Shown here in pieces: positions 1-9,003 of a stretch of DNA of 64,000 nucleotides. The stretch is taken from assembly GCF_030347395.1 (NCBI RefSeq), contig NZ_CP128170.1, positions 3,540,841 through 3,604,840 on the forward strand, given 5' to 3'. The position numbers and the translations under genes are program-made. Position 1 is the stretch's first letter. Each line of letters opens with the position of its first letter. Source of the stretch: Microbacterium sp. ET2. GTDB lineage: Bacteria > Actinomycetota > Actinomycetes > Actinomycetales > Microbacteriaceae. Below the pieces are notes generated by a model that ran no database searches, was not told the origin of the DNA, and saw only the letters and a list, made by a program, of their open reading frames with translations.

Positions 1-1
1 G

Positions 2-2026
2 AAGACGGCGGTGAAGTGGCTGAACCAGTTCGGTTCGCTTGATGATCTCCTGGCTCAGGCCGACAAGGTGACCGGAGTTGTGGGGAACAATCTCCGCGAG
101 CATCTCGACGACGTCCGCCGAAACCGGCAGCTGAATGCCCTCCTCACCGACGTCGATCTGCCCGTGGGTCCCGTCGACCTCGCTGTGCGGCCGATCGATG
201 CCCAGGCCGTCCGAGAGATCTTCGCGCAATTGGAGTTCCGGACGCTCCTGCCGCGGGTCTTCGAGGCCGCGGGCGTCGATCAGGCCATGTCGGCGCAAGC
301 GGCCGTCCCCACTGCCACGGCGCCCACGCCCTCCGAGCCCGACTCCTCGAGTCTGGCGGCCTGGGTCGACCAGACGTCAGGCGATGTGGCCCTGACCGTC
401 GTCGTGGAGAACGGCCGACCGCGTCGCATCGGACTCGCCACGGCCGACGCCGCCGTCGAAGCGACCTGGTCCGAAGAAGTCGCCGCGGCCCTGACCCCGT
501 GGCTGCTCTCGGGGTCGCCGAAGGTCCTCACCGACGCCAAGCCGCAGGTCAAGGCACTCCGCCGGGAGGGTATCCGTCTGGGCGGACTCGCGTTCGACAC
601 GATCCTGGCGGGCTGGCTCCTGCGACCGAGCTTCCCCGACAAATCCCTTGCCGATCTCACCGATCGTTTCCTGGGAGAGAAGCTCCCCGAGGCCGATCCC
701 GCCCAGCTCGTCCCCGAGACCGAGGGCGCGACCCCAGGACAGCTTTCGTGGTTCACCTTGCGCGTCGCCGAGGCGCAGCGGTCGCAGCTCGCGGCACCCG
801 TCCTCTCGGTTCTCTCCGACATCGAGCTGCCCACCCTGCAGACCCTCGCGGACATGGAGCTCGCAGGTGTGGCGGTCTCGCACGCGAAGCTGTCGGAGTT
901 CTCGGGGGAGCTGGGCGAGCGGGCTGACCGGATCGCGCAGGAGGCCTACGCGGCGATCGGACGAGAGGTGAACCTCGGGTCGCCGAAGCAACTCCAGGAG
1001 GTGCTCTTCGAGGAGCTTCAGCTGCCGAAGACCCGGAAGACCAAGACGGGTTACTCCACGGATGCTGCGGTGCTCGCCGATCTGCAGGAATCCCACCCGC
1101 ATCCGTTCCTGAGCCTCCTGCTCCAGCATCGCGAGGCGACGAAGCTGCGCCAGATCATCGAGTCCCTCGACGTGGCGATCGGTTCCGACGGGCGCATCCG
1201 CACCACCTACCTCCAGACGGGATCGCAGACGGGCCGGCTCTCGAGCACCGACCCCAACCTCCAGAACATCCCGATCCGCACCGAGGAGAGCCGCCGCATC
1301 CGCTCGGCGTTCGAGGTCGGCGAAGGCTACGAAGCGCTGCTGACCGCTGACTACTCGCAGATCGAGATGCGCATCATGGCGCACCTGTCCGAGGACCCCG
1401 GCCTGATCGAGGCGTTCAACTCGGGTGAGGACACCCACCGGTTCGTGGGCGCCCGGGTCTTCGGTGTGGCACCCGAGGACGTCACCCCGGCGATGCGCAC
1501 GAAGGTCAAGGCGATGTCCTACGGTCTCGTGTACGGTCTGTCGGCGTTCGGGCTGTCCAAGCAGCTGCGGATCGAGCAGTCCGAGGCCCGAGAGCTGATG
1601 CTCGAGTACTTCGCGCGGTTCGGGGCCGTGCGCGATTACCTGCGCACGTCGGTCGAGAAGGCCCGCATCGACGGCTATACCGAGACGATCTTCGGTCGCC
1701 GCCGGCCGTTCCCCGACCTCAACAGTCCCAACCGGGTGCTCCGCGAGAACGCCGAACGAGCGGCGCTGAACGCGCCGATCCAGGGCAGCGCCGCCGACAT
1801 CATGAAGGTCGCACTGTTCCGCATCCACGACGACCTCACCTCGCAGGGGCTCGGATCACGTGTGCTCCTGCAGATCCATGACGAACTCGTCGTCGAGGTG
1901 GCGCCGGGGGAGTGGGATGCGGCGGAGCGCATCGTGCGGGAGCGGATGGCGGATGCGGCGGAGCTGACTGTTCCGCTCGACGTGCAGATCGGTCGCGGCG
2001 GCGACTGGAACGCCGCGGGCCACTGA
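2..2026 (+). CDS. polA: DNA polymerase I, 5'-truncated by the window edge
   Basis: Family A polymerase for Okazaki fragment maturation and repair. The reading frame is open from base 2, so the 5'-nuclease domain is missing except for its last helix-hairpin-helix part. A 3'-5' exonuclease-like domain follows, then the polymerase domain with motif A DYSQIEMR (Asp codon at 1349), motif B around RTKVKAMSYGLVYG and motif C QIHDELVVEV (His-Asp at 1877-1882). The exonuclease-like domain appears degenerate: the region matching the first catalytic DxE has no acidic pair and the KYD-type motif reads AKPQ. This suggests no proofreading, as is known for many actinobacterial Pol I enzymes. It ends 75 bp before the next gene. 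Confidence 0.97.
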   Translation, partial: KTAVKWLNQFGSLDDLLAQADKVTGVVGNNLREHLDDVRRNRQLNALLTDVDLPVGPVDLAVRPIDAQAVREIFAQLEFRTLLPRVFEAAGVDQAMSAQAAVPTATAPTPSEPDSSSLAAWVDQTSGDVALTVVVENGRPRRIGLATADAAVEATWSEEVAAALTPWLLSGSPKVLTDAKPQVKALRREGIRLGGLAFDTILAGWLLRPSFPDKSLADLTDRFLGEKLPEADPAQLVPETEGATPGQLSWFTLRVAEAQRSQLAAPVLSVLSDIELPTLQTLADMELAGVAVSHAKLSEFSGELGERADRIAQEAYAAIGREVNLGSPKQLQEVLFEELQLPKTRKTKTGYSTDAAVLADLQESHPHPFLSLLLQHREATKLRQIIESLDVAIGSDGRIRTTYLQTGSQTGRLSSTDPNLQNIPIRTEESRRIRSAFEVGEGYEALLTADYSQIEMRIMAHLSEDPGLIEAFNSGEDTHRFVGARVFGVAPEDVTPAMRTKVKAMSYGLVYGLSAFGLSKQLRIEQSEARELMLEYFARFGAVRDYLRTSVEKARIDGYTETIFGRRRPFPDLNSPNRVLRENAERAALNAPIQGSAADIMKVALFRIHDDLTSQGLGSRVLLQIHDELVVEVAPGEWDAAERIVRERMADAAELTVPLDVQIGRGGDWNAAGH

Positions 2027-2088
2027 CCGATCCCGTCAACGGTCGAGACGCGCCACGGCCGTGTTGGCGCTCGGCCGAGCGAGGTGCC

Positions 2089-2094
2089 TAGGCT
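2089..2094 (+). promoter_or_regulatory. -10 hexamer TAGGCT of the DUF885 gene
   Basis: The hexamer lies 7 nt before the ATG at 2102. A possible -35, TTGGCG, is at 2064-2069. Confidence 0.6.
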
Positions 2095-2101
2095 CAGAGG
2101 T

Positions 2102-3775
2102 ATGACAGACGCATCCCGCACCCCCACGCCGATCGACACGATCGCCGAGGCGTGGGTCGACACCCTGGCCGAACTCGATCCGTCGCTGGCGACCTACATC
2201 GGTCGGTCGGAGCACAACCACCGCTATGGCGACTACTCGCCCGCGGGTCAGGCGCGCGTGGTCGAGGAGGCGAAGAAGGTGCGCGCAGCTCTGGCGAGCG
2301 CGACCCCCGTCGACGACATCGACGCCGTGACCAAGGAGGATCTCACCCGCGAGCTCGACCTGCAGATCGAGCTCGATGAAGCGCGGTGGCACCTCCGCGA
2401 CCTCAACGTGATCGCCTCTCCCGCTCAGGACATCCGAGCGGTGTTCGACCTCATGCCGACGGACAGCGCCGAGGACTGGTCGGTCATCAGCACGCGGATG
2501 GCGGCCCTCCCCGATGCGGTGCACGGATACATCTCCACTCTCCGTGAGGGGATCGCGCAGGGAGTCGTTCCCGCGCGCCGCCAGGTCGTCGAGGTCGCGA
2601 CCCAGATCGCCCGCTACACCGCCGACGGGGGGTTCTTCACGACGTTCGTCGGCAACGCTGCCCCGGCCGAGGGCCAGCTGCCGGCATCCCTCGCCCGTGA
2701 GCTGTCCGATCGCGCCGGCGCCGCCCGCGTCGCCTACGACGAGCTGGCGTCCTTCCTCTCCGGTGAGCTCGCCCCGGCGGCGACCGAGAAGGACGCTGTC
2801 GGTCGGGAGGTCTACGCACTGATGTCGCGTCGATTCCTCGGTGCCACGATCGACCTCGACGAAACGTACGAGTGGGGTGTCGAAGAGCTCGCGCGCATGG
2901 TCGCCGAGCAGGAACAGATCGCCGGGGAGATCAAGCCGGGCGCATCGGTCGAGGAAGCCGTGGCGTTCCTGGAGGAGGATCCGTCGCGGAAGCTGCACGG
3001 CACCGAGGCGCTGCAGAAGTGGATGCAGGAGACCAGCGACCGCGCGGTCGCCGAACTCGGCAGGACCCACTTCGACATCGCCGATCCGATCCGCCGCCTC
3101 GAATGCATGATCGCCCCGACCAACGAGGGCGGCATCTATTACACCGGTCCCACCGACGACTTCTCCCGTCCCGGACGCATGTGGTGGTCGGTGCCCGAGG
3201 GTGTCACGGAATTCGACACCTGGCGCGAACTCACGACGGTGTACCACGAGGGTGTACCGGGTCATCACCTCCAGATCGCGCAGGCGGTGTACAACCGCGC
3301 GCAGCTGAACTCGTGGCGTCGCCTACTGGCCGGCCCATCGGGCCACGCGGAGGGATGGGCGCTGTACGCCGAACGCCTCATGGAGCAGTTGGGGTACCTC
3401 GATGACCCTGCCGACCGACTCGGCATGCTCGACGGTCAGCGCATGCGCGCCGCGCGCGTCGTGCTCGACATCGGGGTGCACCTCGAGAAGCAGCGCCCCG
3501 ACGGAGAGGGAGTCTGGGACGCTCCGTTCGCGTTGGAGTTCATGCGCCGCAACGTGAACATGCCCGACGAGTTCGTGCAGTTCGAGGTGAACCGCTACCT
3601 CGGCTGGCCCGGACAGGCGCCGTCGTACAAGGTCGGGCAGCGCATCTGGGAGCAGCTGCGCGATGACTACCGTGAGGCGAACGGGGCGGATGCCGACCTC
3701 AAGGCGTTCCACAAGAAGGCGCTCGATATCGGCGGTGTGGGCTTGGACACCCTCCGCACAGCGCTTTCACGCTGA
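2102..3775 (+). CDS. DUF885 family protein, putative zinc metallopeptidase
   Basis: A 557-residue soluble protein of the DUF885 family. The family hallmark HEGVPGHH lies at about residues 383-390 in the stretch TVYHEGVPGHHLQIAQ; it resembles the zinc-binding helix of gluzincin-type peptidases, with a downstream Glu in the GHAEGWALYAE segment as likely third ligand. Substrate is unknown. An in-frame ATG exists at 2084, but the ATG at 2102 is preferred because a TAGGCT hexamer sits 7 nt upstream and there is no ribosome binding site for 2084. No signal peptide is seen. It is monocistronic, with 93 bp to the next gene. Confidence 0.9.
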   Translation: MTDASRTPTPIDTIAEAWVDTLAELDPSLATYIGRSEHNHRYGDYSPAGQARVVEEAKKVRAALASATPVDDIDAVTKEDLTRELDLQIELDEARWHLRDLNVIASPAQDIRAVFDLMPTDSAEDWSVISTRMAALPDAVHGYISTLREGIAQGVVPARRQVVEVATQIARYTADGGFFTTFVGNAAPAEGQLPASLARELSDRAGAARVAYDELASFLSGELAPAATEKDAVGREVYALMSRRFLGATIDLDETYEWGVEELARMVAEQEQIAGEIKPGASVEEAVAFLEEDPSRKLHGTEALQKWMQETSDRAVAELGRTHFDIADPIRRLECMIAPTNEGGIYYTGPTDDFSRPGRMWWSVPEGVTEFDTWRELTTVYHEGVPGHHLQIAQAVYNRAQLNSWRRLLAGPSGHAEGWALYAERLMEQLGYLDDPADRLGMLDGQRMRAARVVLDIGVHLEKQRPDGEGVWDAPFALEFMRRNVNMPDEFVQFEVNRYLGWPGQAPSYKVGQRIWEQLRDDYREANGADADLKAFHKKALDIGGVGLDTLRTALSR

Positions 3776-3868
3776 CGCGTGCGGTGACGTCCTCGGAGGA
3801 ATAGTCTGGAAGCCGTAGTGTTCCATTCGTCTGAATAGGTCCTTGTGGGCCATCGAGAAAGGGCGATC

Positions 3869-4933
3869 ATGATCCAGTTCGGACTCCACACCTTCGGGGA
3901 CGTCACCGTCGACGCCGACGGCCATGACCTGTCGCAGGCGCAGACCCTGCGAAACCTCGTCGACCAGGCCGTGCTCGCCGACGAGGTGGGTGTCTCGTTC
4001 TTCGGCGTGGGGGAGCACCACCGCCGCGAGTACGCCGTCTCGAGCCCCGAGGTCGTTCTCGCCGCGATCGCATCGCGAACCCGCGACATCCGTCTCGGCA
4101 CCGCGGTGACCGTCCTGTCTTCCGACGAGCCCGTGCGCGTCTATCAGCGCTTCGCCACCCTCGACGCCCTGTCGAACGGTCGCGCAGAGCCGATTCTCGG
4201 GCGGGGCTCGTTCACCGAGTCCTTCCCACTGTTCGGCTACGAGCTGACGGACTACGAGGTGCTCTTCGAAGAGAAGCTGGAACTGTTCGCTCAGCTGCTG
4301 ACCGAGCAGCCGGTGACCTGGGAGGGCACGACGCGTCGGGGACTGTCGAACGTCGATGTCTTTCCCAAGACCGAGGGGGGCATGCCGGCCTGGGTCGGCG
4401 TGGGCGGCTCGCCCGAGTCCGTCGTCCGCACGGCGCGGTACGGCTTCGGCCTCATGCTCGCCATCATCGGCGGGCCTGCCGCGCGCTTCGCCCCGTACGC
4501 CGAACTGTTCCGCCGGTCGCTGGCATCGTTCGGACACCCGTCGCGGCCGATCGGGGTGCATTCGCCCGGCCACATCGCCGATACCGACGAGCAGGCGTGG
4601 GAGGAGGCGTATCCCGCCTTCGACGTCATGTTCTCCACGATCGGGCGCGAGCGCGGCTGGCCGCCGTACAGCCGTCTCCGCTTCCAGCAGGATGTCGGCG
4701 AGGGTGCCATCTACGCGGGGTCGCCCGAGCGGGTCGCCCGCAAGATCGCCGACACCGTGCTGACCCTCGGGCTCGACCGGTTCGACCTGAAGTACTCCAA
4801 CGGCACGCTCGGTCACGACAAGCTCATGCGCTCGATCGAACTCTTCGGAACGCAGGTGATCCCGCGCGTGCGCGAGCTGGTCGCCGAGGCGCAGGATGCC
4901 GCGCCCGAGCCGGCGACGACGGTGGCGCCCTAA
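3869..4933 (+). CDS. LLM class flavin-dependent oxidoreductase
   Basis: A 354-residue luciferase-like TIM barrel, probably FMN dependent. It starts MIQFGLHTFGDV and carries the early GVGEHHRREYAVSSP segment and the AWVGVGGSPESVVR segment typical of the subgroup annotated as LLM class flavin-dependent oxidoreductase. Substrate is unknown. A GTG at 3845 is in frame, but the ATG at 3869 has GAAAGGGCG just upstream. The 93-bp 5' region includes TAGTCT and TAGGTC, possible -10 elements of a leadered transcript. The next gene starts 10 nt after the stop, yet it has its own promoter. Confidence 0.9.
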   Translation: MIQFGLHTFGDVTVDADGHDLSQAQTLRNLVDQAVLADEVGVSFFGVGEHHRREYAVSSPEVVLAAIASRTRDIRLGTAVTVLSSDEPVRVYQRFATLDALSNGRAEPILGRGSFTESFPLFGYELTDYEVLFEEKLELFAQLLTEQPVTWEGTTRRGLSNVDVFPKTEGGMPAWVGVGGSPESVVRTARYGFGLMLAIIGGPAARFAPYAELFRRSLASFGHPSRPIGVHSPGHIADTDEQAWEEAYPAFDVMFSTIGRERGWPPYSRLRFQQDVGEGAIYAGSPERVARKIADTVLTLGLDRFDLKYSNGTLGHDKLMRSIELFGTQVIPRVRELVAEAQDAAPEPATTVAP

Positions 4934-4936
4934 CAT
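4931..4936 (+). promoter_or_regulatory. -10 hexamer TAACAT of the MFS gene
   Basis: It overlaps the TAA stop of the LLM gene and lies 6 nt before the GTG at 4943, which supports that GTG over the ATG at 4935 (a two-codon frame). Confidence 0.55.
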
Positions 4937-4942
4937 GACTGC

Positions 4943-6298
4943 GTGAGCATCCGCACCGCGCCCGAATCAGTCGGCGATCGCCTCGACGGTCTGCCCTTCA
5001 CCCGCAGACATCTCCGGGTCCTGACCGGATCCGGGGTGGGGTGGGCACTGGACGCGATGGACGTGGGGCTCATCTCCTTCGTCATCGCGGTTCTCGCGCA
5101 GCAGTGGAGCCTGACCGGAACCGAGACGTCGCTCATCGCCTCCGCCGGGTTTCTCGGCATGGCCGTGGGTGCAAGCCTCGGAGGCCTGCTCGCCGATCGC
5201 ATCGGACGGCGCTCGGTCTTCGCTGTCACCCTGCTGGTCTACGGCCTCGCCACCGGGGCCAGCGCGCTGGTCGGGGGAGTGGCGGCGCTCCTCGTGCTCC
5301 GGTTCATCGTCGGTCTCGGTCTCGGCGCTGAACTGCCGGTCGCGTCGACCTATGTGAGCGAACTCGCCCCCGCGAGGATCCGCGGCCGAGTCATCGTCAT
5401 CCTCGAGGCCTTCTGGGCGGTCGGCTGGACCGCAGCCGCCCTGATCGGATTCTTCGTGATCCCGGCGTCCGAGGACGGATGGCGCTGGGCCTTCGCGCTC
5501 GGGGCGATTCCCGCCGCGTATGCCCTCGTGGTTCGGTGGGGCCTTCCGGAATCGGCGCGCTGGCTGGAGCGCCGAGGCAGAGCCGGCGACGCCGACACGG
5601 TGGTCCGGTCGTTCGAATCATCGACCCCCCTGTTCGCTCGCGGCGCGGCTTCGTCGCCGTCGAGCGCGCCGACGCCGACGGCAACGGCGATGAGTGTGCG
5701 CTCCGGTGTTGCGGCGCTCTGGAGTGCGGAGTTCCGTGTTCGCACCGCGTGCCTCTGGCTGGTGTGGTTCTGCGTGAACTTCAGCTACTACGGCGCGTTC
5801 ATCTGGATCCCCTCCATCCTCCTCGCGCAGGGGTACGACCTCGTCCGCTCCTTCGGATTCACCCTCATCATCACCCTCGCCCAGCTGCCGGGCTACGCCG
5901 CGGCGGCCTGGTTGATCGAGGTCTGGGGGCGTCGTGTGACGCTTTCGGTCTTCCTCGTCGGCTCCGCTGTCTCGGCCGTGCTGTTCGGCACGGCGACGAA
6001 TGAGGCGACGGTGATCGCGACGGGGATGGCCCTGTCCTTCTTCAACCTGGGCGCGTGGGGCGCGCTGTACGCGATCACGCCGGAGACGTATCCCACCTCG
6101 GTGCGGGCGACGGGCGCGGGATGGGCGGCAGGAGTCGGCAGGATCGCCTCGATCATCGCGCCGCTGGCGGTGCCGCCTCTCCTGGCCCTCGGCGGAGCGC
6201 CGGGGCTCTTCGTCGTGTTCGCCGCGTTCTTCGCCGTCGCGGCGGCCGGCGCATGGGGTCTTTCCGACCGGCGAGGTCGGGCCTTGGACGACCGTTGA
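4943..6298 (+). CDS. MFS transporter, sugar porter-like
   Basis: A 451-residue polytopic membrane protein with about 12 hydrophobic segments. The loop motif GGLLADRIGRRSVF between the second and third segments is the major facilitator signature, followed by the RFIVGLGLGAELPVASTYVSELAP and RGR elements of the sugar or aromatic-acid porter branch. A charged, Ser/Pro/Thr-rich central loop lies near residues 215-255. It probably moves a small organic solute by proton coupling; the substrate cannot be read from the sequence. Confidence 0.92.
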   Translation: MSIRTAPESVGDRLDGLPFTRRHLRVLTGSGVGWALDAMDVGLISFVIAVLAQQWSLTGTETSLIASAGFLGMAVGASLGGLLADRIGRRSVFAVTLLVYGLATGASALVGGVAALLVLRFIVGLGLGAELPVASTYVSELAPARIRGRVIVILEAFWAVGWTAAALIGFFVIPASEDGWRWAFALGAIPAAYALVVRWGLPESARWLERRGRAGDADTVVRSFESSTPLFARGAASSPSSAPTPTATAMSVRSGVAALWSAEFRVRTACLWLVWFCVNFSYYGAFIWIPSILLAQGYDLVRSFGFTLIITLAQLPGYAAAAWLIEVWGRRVTLSVFLVGSAVSAVLFGTATNEATVIATGMALSFFNLGAWGALYAITPETYPTSVRATGAGWAAGVGRIASIIAPLAVPPLLALGGAPGLFVVFAAFFAVAAAGAWGLSDRRGRALDDR

Positions 6299-6305
6299 GC
6301 GTTTG

Positions 6306-6311
6306 TAGGGT
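6306..6311 (+). promoter_or_regulatory. -10 hexamer TAGGGT of the SGNH hydrolase gene
   Basis: The hexamer lies 6 nt before the ATG at 6318, in the 19-bp gap after the MFS gene. Confidence 0.6.
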
Positions 6312-6317
6312 GGTCTG

Positions 6318-7079
6318 ATGGCTGCAGTGCGCTACGTCGCGATCGGGGATTCGTTCACGGAGGGAGTCGGTGACGAGCTCCCGGACGGACGCACCCGCGG
6401 ATGGGCGGACCTCGCAGCTCAAGGGTGGGCTGATGCGACCGGGCAGCGCATCGAGTACGCCAACCTCGCGATCCGCGGAAAACTCGTCTGGCCGATCGTC
6501 GAAGAGCAGCTCGAACCCGCTCTGGCGTTGAAACCCACGCACCTGTCCTTCAACGGCGGGGGCAACGACATGCTGCGGCCCCGGACGTCGATCCGTGGGA
6601 TCGCGGATGCCTTCAGCCAGGTTCTCCGACGGTGCGACGAGGAAGGCGTGCGACTCATCCTGCTGTCCGGGGCGAATCCCTCGCCCCAGCTTCCGCTCAG
6701 CCGCGTCATCCAGAGGCGTGGCGACCTCCTGTCGATCGCCGTCGTCGGGCGAATCCAGGATCGCCCCGACGTCATCCGTGCGCTGAACTGGCCCGATCGA
6801 GAGCTGTCGGCTCCGCCGTTCTGGTCGCCCGACCGGCTGCACATGAACAGCCGGGGTCATCACCGTGTCGCCGCTCGGGTGCTGACGGCGCTCGATCTGA
6901 CGCCGCCGGAGCAGTGGTGGTCGTTGCCCGAGCTCGATCTCGGGCAACTGGGCCGCCGCGACTACTACCGCGAACATCTCGGTCCCTGGGTACGCCGGCG
7001 GTTGACCGGCACATCGTCCGGCGATGGTCGGACGCCGAAGTATGCCGACTGGGTCACGATCCACCCGGGGTCATCCTGA
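6318..7079 (+). CDS. SGNH/GDSL-family hydrolase
   Basis: A 253-residue esterase or lipase of the SGNH fold. Block I is GDSFTEG with the nucleophile at Ser12. The oxyanion Gly and Asn are in FNGGGNDMLRP. The Asp-His pair is in SPDRLHMNSRGHH (Asp172, His175). There is no signal peptide, so the enzyme should be cytoplasmic; the acyl substrate is unknown. It faces the reductase gene at 7122 across 42 bp. Confidence 0.93.
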   Translation: MAAVRYVAIGDSFTEGVGDELPDGRTRGWADLAAQGWADATGQRIEYANLAIRGKLVWPIVEEQLEPALALKPTHLSFNGGGNDMLRPRTSIRGIADAFSQVLRRCDEEGVRLILLSGANPSPQLPLSRVIQRRGDLLSIAVVGRIQDRPDVIRALNWPDRELSAPPFWSPDRLHMNSRGHHRVAARVLTALDLTPPEQWWSLPELDLGQLGRRDYYREHLGPWVRRRLTGTSSGDGRTPKYADWVTIHPGSS

Positions 7080-7083
7080 TCCT

Positions 7084-7105
7084 CGGTCAGGTGATCTGCT
7101 GACCG
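7084..7105. terminator. weak hairpin between convergent genes
   Basis: CGGTCAG at 7084-7090 pairs with CTGACCG at 7099-7105 over an 8-nt loop. There is no T tract. It could end one or both convergent transcripts. Confidence 0.35.
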
Positions 7106-7121
7106 CGCGTTGCCGCGCAGC

Positions 7122-7685
7122 TCACGCCGGTCGTACCGAGTAACGCAGCTCCGCGAACTGGCCCGCGCGTGACATCGACTCGAGGCGAAGTCGGTCAGGT
7201 CCGATCCGGCGGGGCAGAAGCGGACGGCCGGAGGCGAGGGTCGCGGGAGCGACCGAAAGCCTGATCTCGCTCAAGAGGCCGGCGTCGGCGAACTGCCCGG
7301 CGAGGTCGCCGCCCCCGACGATCCAGATCGCCCGCTCAGCGGCTGCCGTGCGCATCGCCGGCCACTGCGACGCCACGTCGCCGCGTGCGAACCGGAGGTG
7401 CGCCCCGTCGATGCGGGGCAGGTCGCGGGACGTGAAGACCCACGTCGCGCGGTCGCCGTAGATCTCCGTCCACTTCTCGGGCTGGGCCGACAAGTTCTCG
7501 TGGTCGACGATCCACTCGTAGGTCGTCGACCCCATCACCAGCACGCCGACCGTCTCGAGGAAGGTGGAGAAATCGCTTTCGGCCTCGGCCGCGCCGGGTG
7601 TCGCAAAGAGCCAGTCCAGCGAATCCCGGTCGTCGGCGAGGAAACCGTTCAGCGTGGTCGCCGTGTGGAAGATCACCGGAGTCAT
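7122..7685 (-). CDS. dihydrofolate reductase family protein (RibD C-terminal-like)
   Basis: A 187-residue NADPH-dependent reductase fold related to the RibD C-terminal domain and to DHFR. It opens with VIFHTATTLNGFLADDRDSLDWLF, has GSTTYEWIV in the middle and the cofactor-binding IWIVGGGDLAGQF near residues 120-132. Stand-alone members are common in actinobacteria and mostly uncharacterised; it is not expected to be the essential DHFR. The ATG is set by a TAGGCT hexamer 6 nt upstream. Confidence 0.9.
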   Translation of the reverse strand: MTPVIFHTATTLNGFLADDRDSLDWLFATPGAAEAESDFSTFLETVGVLVMGSTTYEWIVDHENLSAQPEKWTEIYGDRATWVFTSRDLPRIDGAHLRFARGDVASQWPAMRTAAAERAIWIVGGGDLAGQFADAGLLSEIRLSVAPATLASGRPLLPRRIGPDRLRLESMSRAGQFAELRYSVRPA

Positions 7686-7691
7686 GGCCGA

Positions 7692-7697
7692 AGCCTA
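7692..7697 (-). promoter_or_regulatory. -10 hexamer TAGGCT of the RibD-C-like gene
   Basis: The hexamer lies 6 nt before the ATG at 7685 on the minus strand. Confidence 0.6.
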
Positions 7698-7815
7698 GGG
7701 CTCACCTCCGACATGCCGCATCACCCCCCGTGGTGTCAAGAGGGTGCATCGCTCATCGCGCACGGTCCACAGTGTTCGTGGGTACTGCCCTCGCATACCC
7801 GGAAAGGGGAGACCC

Positions 7816-8079
7816 ATGAGTATCGGTGCTGGCATCGCGCTCTTCGCCATCGGGGCCATCCTGGCCTTCGCCGTCAACGTGCAGGTCGAGTGGATCAACC
7901 TCGACATGATCGGCTACATCCTGATGGGCGCCGGAGCGCTCGTCTTCCTCATCGGCATCGTTCTGCTCGCGCGTCGCCGGAGCTCGGAGTCGGTGAGCCG
8001 CACGACGGTCGACCCTGCGACCAACGAGCGCGTCACGCGTCAGTCGACCAGTCGTCCCGACGACGCCGCGGGGCTCTGA
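7816..8079 (+). CDS. DUF6458 family small membrane protein
   Basis: An 87-residue protein with two hydrophobic segments (about residues 2-18 and 29-49), an acidic, Asn-containing turn between them (VEWINLDMIG), then a charged tail of about 35 residues. This matches the actinobacterial family annotated DUF6458; function is unknown. The start is preceded by GGAAAGGGGAGA, one of the stronger ribosome binding sites in the window, so the gene is leadered. It lies divergent to the 7122 gene over 130 bp that hold both promoters. Confidence 0.88.
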   Translation: MSIGAGIALFAIGAILAFAVNVQVEWINLDMIGYILMGAGALVFLIGIVLLARRRSSESVSRTTVDPATNERVTRQSTSRPDDAAGL

Positions 8080-8097
8080 CACCCACCCGGCGGACCA

Positions 8098-8103
8098 TAG
8101 GCT
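8098..8103 (+). promoter_or_regulatory. -10 hexamer TAGGCT of the SDR gene
   Basis: The hexamer lies 6 nt before the ATG at 8110. Confidence 0.6.
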
Positions 8104-8109
8104 CGAGGA

Positions 8110-8889
8110 ATGAGCCTTTCGTCTCCGCCGGGTACCGCCCTCATCACCGGCGTCGGACGTCGCCGGTCTATCGGAGCGGGACTCGCTCTCGGTCTCGCCC
8201 GCGATGGATGGGATCTCGTCCTGAACCACTGGGACGAATACGACGAGAGGGTGGGTCTGGAGCGCGCAGCATCCGATCCCCACGACATCGCGGCCGCGTG
8301 CCGCGCGGAGGGCGTCGCGGTAACCGTCATCGGCTCGGACCTGTCCGATCCCGACGTGCCGGAGCGGCTCGTCGCCGCTGCCTCGGCGAGTGGGCCTCTT
8401 CGCGCGCTTGTGATGTCTCACTGCGAGTCTGTGGACAGCTCGATCCTCAGCACCGACATCGCGAGCTTCGACCGCCATTTCGCCGTCAACGCGCGGGCGA
8501 CGTGGCTTCTCATCAAGGCGTTCGCCGAACGGCTGCCGCAGCGCGCCGCCGGGGGAGAGGTCGCCGGGTCGGTCATCGCGCTGACCAGTGACCACACTGC
8601 GCACAATCTGCCCTACGGTGCGAGCAAAGGCGCACTCGATCGGATCGTCATCGCGGCGGCCGCGGAACTGGGCGAGCGGGGCATGCGGGCGAACGTCATC
8701 AACCCCGGGCCGATCGACACGGGCTGGATGGATGCGGACATCCGACGTCGCGCACGCGAAGCCACACCGGCGGGTCGCCTCGGCACACCCGACGACATCG
8801 CGAACACCGTCCGGTTCCTCCTGTCGCCGGAGGGCTCGTGGGTCAACGGACAACTGCTGAAGGTGAACGGCGGGTTCGCCACGGGTTAG
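8110..8889 (+). CDS. SDR family NAD(P)-dependent oxidoreductase
   Basis: A 259-residue Rossmann-fold protein. The dinucleotide motif TGVGRRRSIG sits near residues 13-22 and differs from the usual TGxxxGxG, as in the enoyl-reductase-like branch of the family. The active-site segment is LTSDHTAHNLPYGASKGAL with Tyr-x-x-x-Lys, followed by NVINPGPIDTGWMD. The C-terminus LLSPEGSWVNGQLLKVNGGF is the standard SDR ending. Substrate is unknown. Confidence 0.92.
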   Translation: MSLSSPPGTALITGVGRRRSIGAGLALGLARDGWDLVLNHWDEYDERVGLERAASDPHDIAAACRAEGVAVTVIGSDLSDPDVPERLVAAASASGPLRALVMSHCESVDSSILSTDIASFDRHFAVNARATWLLIKAFAERLPQRAAGGEVAGSVIALTSDHTAHNLPYGASKGALDRIVIAAAAELGERGMRANVINPGPIDTGWMDADIRRRAREATPAGRLGTPDDIANTVRFLLSPEGSWVNGQLLKVNGGFATG

Positions 8890-8914
8890 GCGACCCGGCG
8901 GGGTCGCGCTGCGA

Positions 8915-8981
8915 CGAGACACCGCATTCGCGTCGAGACACCCGGAATATCGCGGTGGCTCGACGCAAACGCAGTGTTTCG
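8915..8981. repeat. imperfect inverted repeat in the SDR-psuK gap
   Basis: Two 23-nt arms, 8915-8937 and 8959-8981, are complementary at most positions; the left begins CGAGACACC and the right ends GTGTTTCG. A 21-nt spacer contains GGAATATCGC. The left arm also carries the direct repeat CG(A/T)CGAGACACC twice. It may be a dispersed intergenic element or a shared terminator for the convergent genes. Confidence 0.55.
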
Positions 8982-9003
8982 GCGCCGCGGAGGCGGCCTC
9001 CGG

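Noticed and set aside
377..1828. 483-codon open frame antisense to polA
   Set aside because: It lies fully within polA on the other strand; long antisense frames are normal at this GC content, and its sequence is Arg/Leu/Glu-rich with no motif.
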